From contig JAUUWJ010000020.1 in NCBI GenBank assembly GCA_030589175.1, positions 1 to 8,795 of the forward strand: 8,795 nucleotides of DNA, in the 5' to 3' direction. Positions within the stretch are counted from its first letter, which is position 1. Every line of letters begins with the position of its first letter. Of this stretch, positions 5,832 to 8,795 are shown in pieces. The notes beneath the pieces were generated by a model. It worked only from the letters and a program-made list of their open reading frames with translations, did not search any database and had not been told where the DNA came from. The stretch is from Actinomycetes bacterium. Its GTDB lineage: Bacteria; Actinomycetota; Aquicultoria; SURF-47; JAUUWJ01. The translations under genes were made by a program, and so were the position numbers.

Positions 5832-6773
5832 TCAACTTTTGATTCCCCACCTGGAACTTGAAACTTTGCCCATTGGCACTTCTTTAATAGACACGTCTTT
5901 TAACTGCTCAAGCCAGTAGTCTCCTATACCGGCGATTCCAGTAAAAGCTTGCTTTATCTCTAGATAAGGTGCATCAATTCTCATTCTGTCGGCCAGCAGC
6001 TGATTATAGTAGTGGGCATTTTCAAAAGGATATTCAAATGTCACTGCAAATTGCGGCTCGGACATTCCTAACAATTGTATAGTGTTTCTGTCGATGTACT
6101 TGTTGAACTTTTTCAGGAGAACTTCTTGCTCAATTTTGATTTGATCACGCTCATGATCGCGTAGCACCCACCAGCCTCCGGTATAGCTTAAATAAAGTAC
6201 TGACATCAGCCTTTTTTGGCCGGCAAAGCGTCTTTTGGTCGGCTTAATAAATCTACTGAAAGCTTTGAGGCCGTATTTATCGAGTGGATATTCGTAAACT
6301 TTTCCGGCGTATCCTTTTTCATTTAAAAACTGTTCCTCTTTTTTCATATCTTCTCTCGTGACTTCTTCTTTGATTACAAACATGTTGCCTTTCTTTTCGA
6401 ACTTTTCTCTTATGTCAGGATGGATTTCGTCTTCTACCTTTTTCACGCCAAAAGTCGCCGGATATTCTTTCATTCCTCCGATACCGATAATCGTTTCTTT
6501 TACCTGCAGAAACGGAGCGTTAATTTTGGAAATGTCATTCATAAATTCGTGAAAAAGAATAGCTTCTTGGGGCTTAAAGCGTATGATTTGAACGTAATCC
6601 GTATTTGCCATTCCGATACTATAAACAGTTTCTATATCCAGTTTTTCAGCGTGTTTTTCAATCGTTTTATAATGATTTTCCAGAATGTCTTTCATCCGCC
6701 ACTCGGCTAATGTAAAAAACTGAGGATCTCTACTATAAGGTTGGATGGCAACATATTGCAGCTCTTCAGCCAT
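5832..6773 (-). CDS. chlorite dismutase / HemQ superfamily protein, probable loss of axial heme histidine
   Basis: The family includes heme enzymes that make heme (HemQ, coproheme decarboxylase) or break down chlorite. This 313-residue protein shows the family's two related ferredoxin-like halves. Residues about 19-105 end GMANTDYVQIIRF...INAPFLQVKETIIGIGGM. Residues about 201-286 end GMSEPQFAVTFEY...IDAPYLEIKQAFTGIAGI. The WWVLRDHERD segment (201-210) corresponds to the W-x2-L-x3-xR segment preceding the heme helix in HemQ. Seven residues after the arginine, where HemQ proteins have the axial His, this protein has Gln216 (IEQEV). It may therefore bind heme differently, bind a flavin, or not bind heme. 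It begins 2 bp after the FMN-protein gene. GGAGG at 6784-6788, inside that gene's last codons, is its ribosome site, implying translational coupling. Superfamily membership is likely; the missing ligand rests on my alignment by eye. Confidence 0.75.
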   Translation of the reverse strand: MAEELQYVAIQPYSRDPQFFTLAEWRMKDILENHYKTIEKHAEKLDIETVYSIGMANTDYVQIIRFKPQEAILFHEFMNDISKINAPFLQVKETIIGIGGMKEYPATFGVKKVEDEIHPDIREKFEKKGNMFVIKEEVTREDMKKEEQFLNEKGYAGKVYEYPLDKYGLKAFSRFIKPTKRRFAGQKRLMSVLYLSYTGGWWVLRDHERDQIKIEQEVLLKKFNKYIDRNTIQLLGMSEPQFAVTFEYPFENAHYYNQLLADRMRIDAPYLEIKQAFTGIAGIGDYWLEQLKDVSIKEVPMGKVSSSRWGIKS

Positions 6774-6775
6774 AT

Positions 6776-7180
6776 CTAGGCGGCCTCCATCTTCATTTCC
6801 GGTCCTTGCTCGAAAAAGAAGATTTCCTCTATTTCGACCTGTACTACGTGAACGGGCTCGTCAAAACCAAACTCTTCAAATGATTTTCTAGCCATGTCGA
6901 ATACCTCTCCTTTTGTTGCGATTTTCGCTCGTCCTTTGAATTGGTAGCCGTTACAACTGGACGGATTTATCACCGAAACAGAAACAGCATTATTATCTCG
7001 GATATTTGCAGCTGTGCGGTCTACGTAAAGATCGCCATAAAACAAATTGCTCTCCCCTACGTAGAGCAGCGCTTTTGGTGCGATATTCGGCATGCCTTTG
7101 CTGTCACATGTTGCCATAAAGGCCAGGTTTTTCTGATCTTTTATGAAATTTTGCATTTTCTTAGTTATTTTAGCTGGCAT
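6776..7180 (-). CDS. PNPOx-like FMN-binding split-barrel protein
   Basis: This 134-residue protein has the pattern of the pyridoxamine-5'-phosphate-oxidase-like family, whose dimers bind FMN, F420 or heme in a split barrel. The N-terminal helix (KITKKMQNFIKDQKN) leads to LAFMATCDSKGMPNIAPKALLYV, the common first strands with the DG-PN turn. Then come LFYGDLYVDRTAANIRDNNAVSVSVI and GYQFKGRAKI, the N-x-R/N helix and the strand before the cofactor site. It is shorter than true PNPOx (about 200 residues), so pyridoxal synthesis is unlikely; a small flavoprotein reductase or heme-handling role is more plausible. GGTGAT (7186-7191) is placed well as a ribosome site. It is the first gene of a two-gene operon with the chlorite-dismutase-like protein and diverges from the redoxin/trxB pair across 104 bp. 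Confidence 0.85.
   Translation of the reverse strand: MPAKITKKMQNFIKDQKNLAFMATCDSKGMPNIAPKALLYVGESNLFYGDLYVDRTAANIRDNNAVSVSVINPSSCNGYQFKGRAKIATKGEVFDMARKSFEEFGFDEPVHVVQVEIEEIFFFEQGPEMKMEAA
6784..6788 (-). promoter_or_regulatory. Shine-Dalgarno GGAGG inside the upstream gene's last codons
   Basis: On the minus strand, ATGGAGGCCGCCTAG ends the FMN-protein gene (Met-Glu-Ala-Ala-stop). Its GGAGG lies 10 bases before the next ATG at 6773. This supports the start chosen for the chlorite-dismutase-like gene and suggests translational coupling of the pair. Confidence 0.7.
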
Positions 7181-7284
7181 CTTTTATCACCCATCAGATT
7201 TTTCAAGTTATTTTCCCATCGGGCGAGAAACTATTCGAGAATTTCAAAGGTTAGAAAGAAGATATTGGGGTAACTGCACTTATT

Positions 7285-7527
7285 ATGAAAGCACAAATCT
7301 ATACAACGCCGACTTGTCCATATTGCACTATGGTCAAGGAGCTTTTGGACAAAGAAGAAATTGATTATGTCGAATACGACGTCGCTTATGATGAAGTGGC
7401 CAGACAGAGAATGGTAAAGATAACCGGCCAACTCGGGGTTCCGGTTACTGTAATAGATGGCCAGAAGATTGTCGGGTTTGACTCAAAATCATTAGAAGAA
7501 GCTATTAAAAAAGCCAAAGCTTCATAA
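7285..7527 (+). CDS. glutaredoxin-like / NrdH-type redoxin (CPYC)
   Basis: This 80-residue small redoxin has a thioredoxin fold: MKAQIYTTPTCPYC with active-site Cys11 and Cys14, the helix MVKELLDKEEIDYVEYDV, and the cis-proline loop GVPVTVIDGQKIVGFD. The length and QKIVGFD ending fit the glutaredoxin-family proteins of glutathione-poor bacteria (YruB/NrdH-like) rather than classic GSH-dependent glutaredoxin. It reduces protein disulfides and probably takes electrons from the thioredoxin reductase 47 bp downstream. The upstream 7181-7284 gap serves both divergent units. It has a 12-bp-spaced CGAGAA direct repeat (7224 and 7236) but no convincing -35/-10. GGGGT at 7268-7272 is far from the ATG, so initiation looks weak. 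Confidence 0.88.
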   Translation: MKAQIYTTPTCPYCTMVKELLDKEEIDYVEYDVAYDEVARQRMVKITGQLGVPVTVIDGQKIVGFDSKSLEEAIKKAKAS

Positions 7528-7574
7528 GCAAACCTCTTTTAACTAAGTACTCTTCTTGATATTCTAAATAAGCT

Positions 7575-8492
7575 ATGGGAAATGATCTGTACGACGTTGT
7601 CATAATCGGAGGGGGGCCGGCCGGCCTTACCGCTGGGATATATGCTCAAAGAGCCGGGCTAAAAACTACTCTGCTGGAAAAAGAAATTGCCGGAGGCCAA
7701 GTAAACGAGGCTCCTTTGATTGATAACTATCCGGGAATTAAAGGAATTTCCGGAATGGAGCTTGCTAACAAGATGAAAGAGCACGCTTTAAGTTTTAGCC
7801 TTAATATTGAAAACAAGGAAGTTCAAAATATAAGTATTGAGGAATCCGTAAAAGTTTTACAAACAAATGAGGGAGTTCTCAGGTCGAAAGCGGTAATAAT
7901 TGCTACCGGAGCAAAACCGCGGCGTCTTAAGATAAAAGGGGAGGAAGAATTCTCCGGCAGAGGCGTTTCTTATTGTGCAACCTGTGATGGGCCGTTTTTT
8001 AAGGAAAAGGTTATTGCATCAATAGGCGGCGGCGATAGAGCTTTAAAGGAAGGTGTGTACTTGTCGAAAATTGTCTCCAAGCTTTATCTGATACACAGAA
8101 GAGATAAATTTCGGGGCGAGAAGATAAACGAAGATAAACTGAGAGAGCGAGAGAATGTTGAACTTGTTTTGAATACCGTACCGGAAGAAATAGCAGGCGA
8201 GCAAAAAGTTAAAGCGATAAAGATAAAGAATGTTAAGACGAATGAGAAGAGCGAGCTTAAAGTTGACGGCGTTTTTATTTTCGTAGGTGTTATCTCCAGA
8301 AACGAATTTATTGAAGCTGAAAAAGATGATCAAGGTTTTTTACTAACTGATGCCGAGTTACAAACTTCGGTTAAAGGTGTGTATGCGGCCGGTGATTGCC
8401 GCTCTAAAGTTTTAAGGCAAGTAGCTACTGCCGTAGGCGAAGGCGCTGCTGCACTTTATAATGCCGAGCAGTATATAGAAAAAAACTTCTAA
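7575..8492 (+). CDS. trxB: thioredoxin reductase (NADPH/FAD)
   Basis: TrxB passes electrons from NAD(P)H through FAD to thioredoxin-like proteins in the cytoplasm. This 305-residue protein has the usual length (about 310). Visible motifs are the N-terminal FAD fold GGGPAG (12-17), AGGQV, ATGAKPR before the pyridine domain, redox-active Cys134-Ala-Thr-Cys137 followed by DG, the second nucleotide motif GGGDRALKEG (151-160), HRRDKFR (174-180) that favours NADPH, and GVYAAGDC...RQVATAVGEGAAA near the C terminus for FAD. One oddity is that the usual GGGxSA reads GGGDRA, with arginine in place of the small serine. It follows the CPYC redoxin by 47 bp on the same strand, so the two probably form a redox pair. 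There is no Shine-Dalgarno; the near upstream is TATTCTAAATAAGCT, which might be a -10 for a leaderless transcript. Confidence 0.95.
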   Translation: MGNDLYDVVIIGGGPAGLTAGIYAQRAGLKTTLLEKEIAGGQVNEAPLIDNYPGIKGISGMELANKMKEHALSFSLNIENKEVQNISIEESVKVLQTNEGVLRSKAVIIATGAKPRRLKIKGEEEFSGRGVSYCATCDGPFFKEKVIASIGGGDRALKEGVYLSKIVSKLYLIHRRDKFRGEKINEDKLRERENVELVLNTVPEEIAGEQKVKAIKIKNVKTNEKSELKVDGVFIFVGVISRNEFIEAEKDDQGFLLTDAELQTSVKGVYAAGDCRSKVLRQVATAVGEGAAALYNAEQYIEKNF

Positions 8493-8501
8493 TGAGAATA
8501 G

Positions 8502-8532
8502 AAAAGAACTTCCTATTTTCGGAAGTTCTTTT
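8502..8532. terminator. bidirectional intrinsic terminator between trxB and the SPFH gene
   Basis: AAAAGAACTTCC (8502-8513) and GGAAGTTCTTTT (8521-8532) are a perfect 12-bp inverted repeat around a 7-base loop. The A run on one side and T run on the other give a terminator for both strands. It lies 9 bases past the trxB stop and 30 bases from the stop of the converging gene, as expected. Confidence 0.85.
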
Positions 8533-8562
8533 CAAACAATGTTTTCAATAAGCCCTCTTGAT

Positions 8563-8795
8563 CTAGTTCTTTGAAGGCTTAGTGCTAATTTTCTTAGCTT
8601 TCTTTCCTTTGTTGTTGATTCCCAGAGCTTGGCCAATACCTGAGAATACGCTCAGATCAGATTTAGTGTTGTATGGAAGAATTATCGTATTTGAATCACC
8701 TTGGGCAACTTTTTCCAAAGGCTCCAAATACTTAATTGATACAACCGTGTCATCTGTGTTACTGTTCTTAATGGCTTTAAACATTGCAGTATAGG
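8563..8795 (-). CDS. C-terminal part of an SPFH / stomatin-like (band 7) protein, 5' end outside window
   Basis: The minus-strand frame is open to the window edge; the visible codons encode 76 residues beginning YTAMFKAIKNSN. The segment VVSIKYLEPLEKVAQGDSN followed by TIILPYNTKSDLS matches the end of slipin/stomatin and related SPFH proteins (xLKYLExLxxVAxG, then xxIILP). These form large membrane rings that organise proteases and other membrane proteins. After that comes an Ala/Gly stretch (IGQALG) and a lysine-rich tail (KGKKAKKISTKPSKN). The apparent Met at 8784 is not a true start because homology continues upstream of it (ATY). The call rests on the last part only. Confidence 0.65.
   Translation of the reverse strand, partial: YTAMFKAIKNSNTDDTVVSIKYLEPLEKVAQGDSNTIILPYNTKSDLSVFSGIGQALGINNKGKKAKKISTKPSKN

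Noticed and set aside
7224..7241. CGAGAA pair spaced 12 bases as a firm operator
   Set aside because: Two six-base matches in a 104-base gap are weak evidence; mentioned only as a possibility.

Overview
The window is about 40% G+C and uses the standard genetic code; TGA ends the FmdB-type gene and no gene reads through a TGA. It probably comes from an uncultivated, monoderm-type bacterium. That inference rests on the LytR-CpsA-Psr (LCP) wall protein, several membrane-anchored proteins with long outer domains, and a thioredoxin-reductase/redoxin pair with no glutathione genes in sight. Candidate-phylum or deep actinobacterial lineages fit best, but the sequence does not settle the taxon. Translation signals are mixed: some genes have clear Shine-Dalgarno (SD) sites (GGTGA, GGAGG), while the HD-GYP and trxB genes show none.

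Layout. The left part (1-2902, plus strand) holds the 3' part of an LCP cell-wall ligase gene, a small FmdB-type zinc-ribbon gene with its own good sigma70-type promoter, a decayed remnant of a second HD-GYP gene, and an intact membrane PAS/HD-GYP signalling protein. The middle (2997-5185, minus strand) holds two membrane-anchored outer proteins: a right-handed beta-helix protein and a coiled-coil protein with a Ser/Lys-rich stalk. A short unrecognised beta-rich protein follows on the plus strand (5315-5683). It is separated from the next operon by an imperfect inverted repeat built from 7-bp units.

The right part is a redox locus of two divergent transcription units. To the left run an FMN split-barrel (PNPOx-like) protein and, 2 bp later, a chlorite-dismutase-family protein that appears to lack the axial heme histidine. 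To the right run a CPYC glutaredoxin-like protein and a thioredoxin reductase, which probably work as an electron-transfer pair. A perfect 12-bp-stem bidirectional terminator separates trxB from the converging 3' end of an SPFH/stomatin-like gene that runs off the window.

Most notable for follow-up are the leftover 3' end of a duplicated HD-GYP gene at about 1255-1412, the heptamer-built hairpin at 5696-5803, the His-to-Gln change in the chlorite-dismutase-like protein together with its FMN-protein partner, and the HDxGK-to-HDxGM change in the HD-GYP protein. I see no CRISPR array, tRNA, rRNA or transposase. None of the findings amounts to a clear new defence or mobile system.
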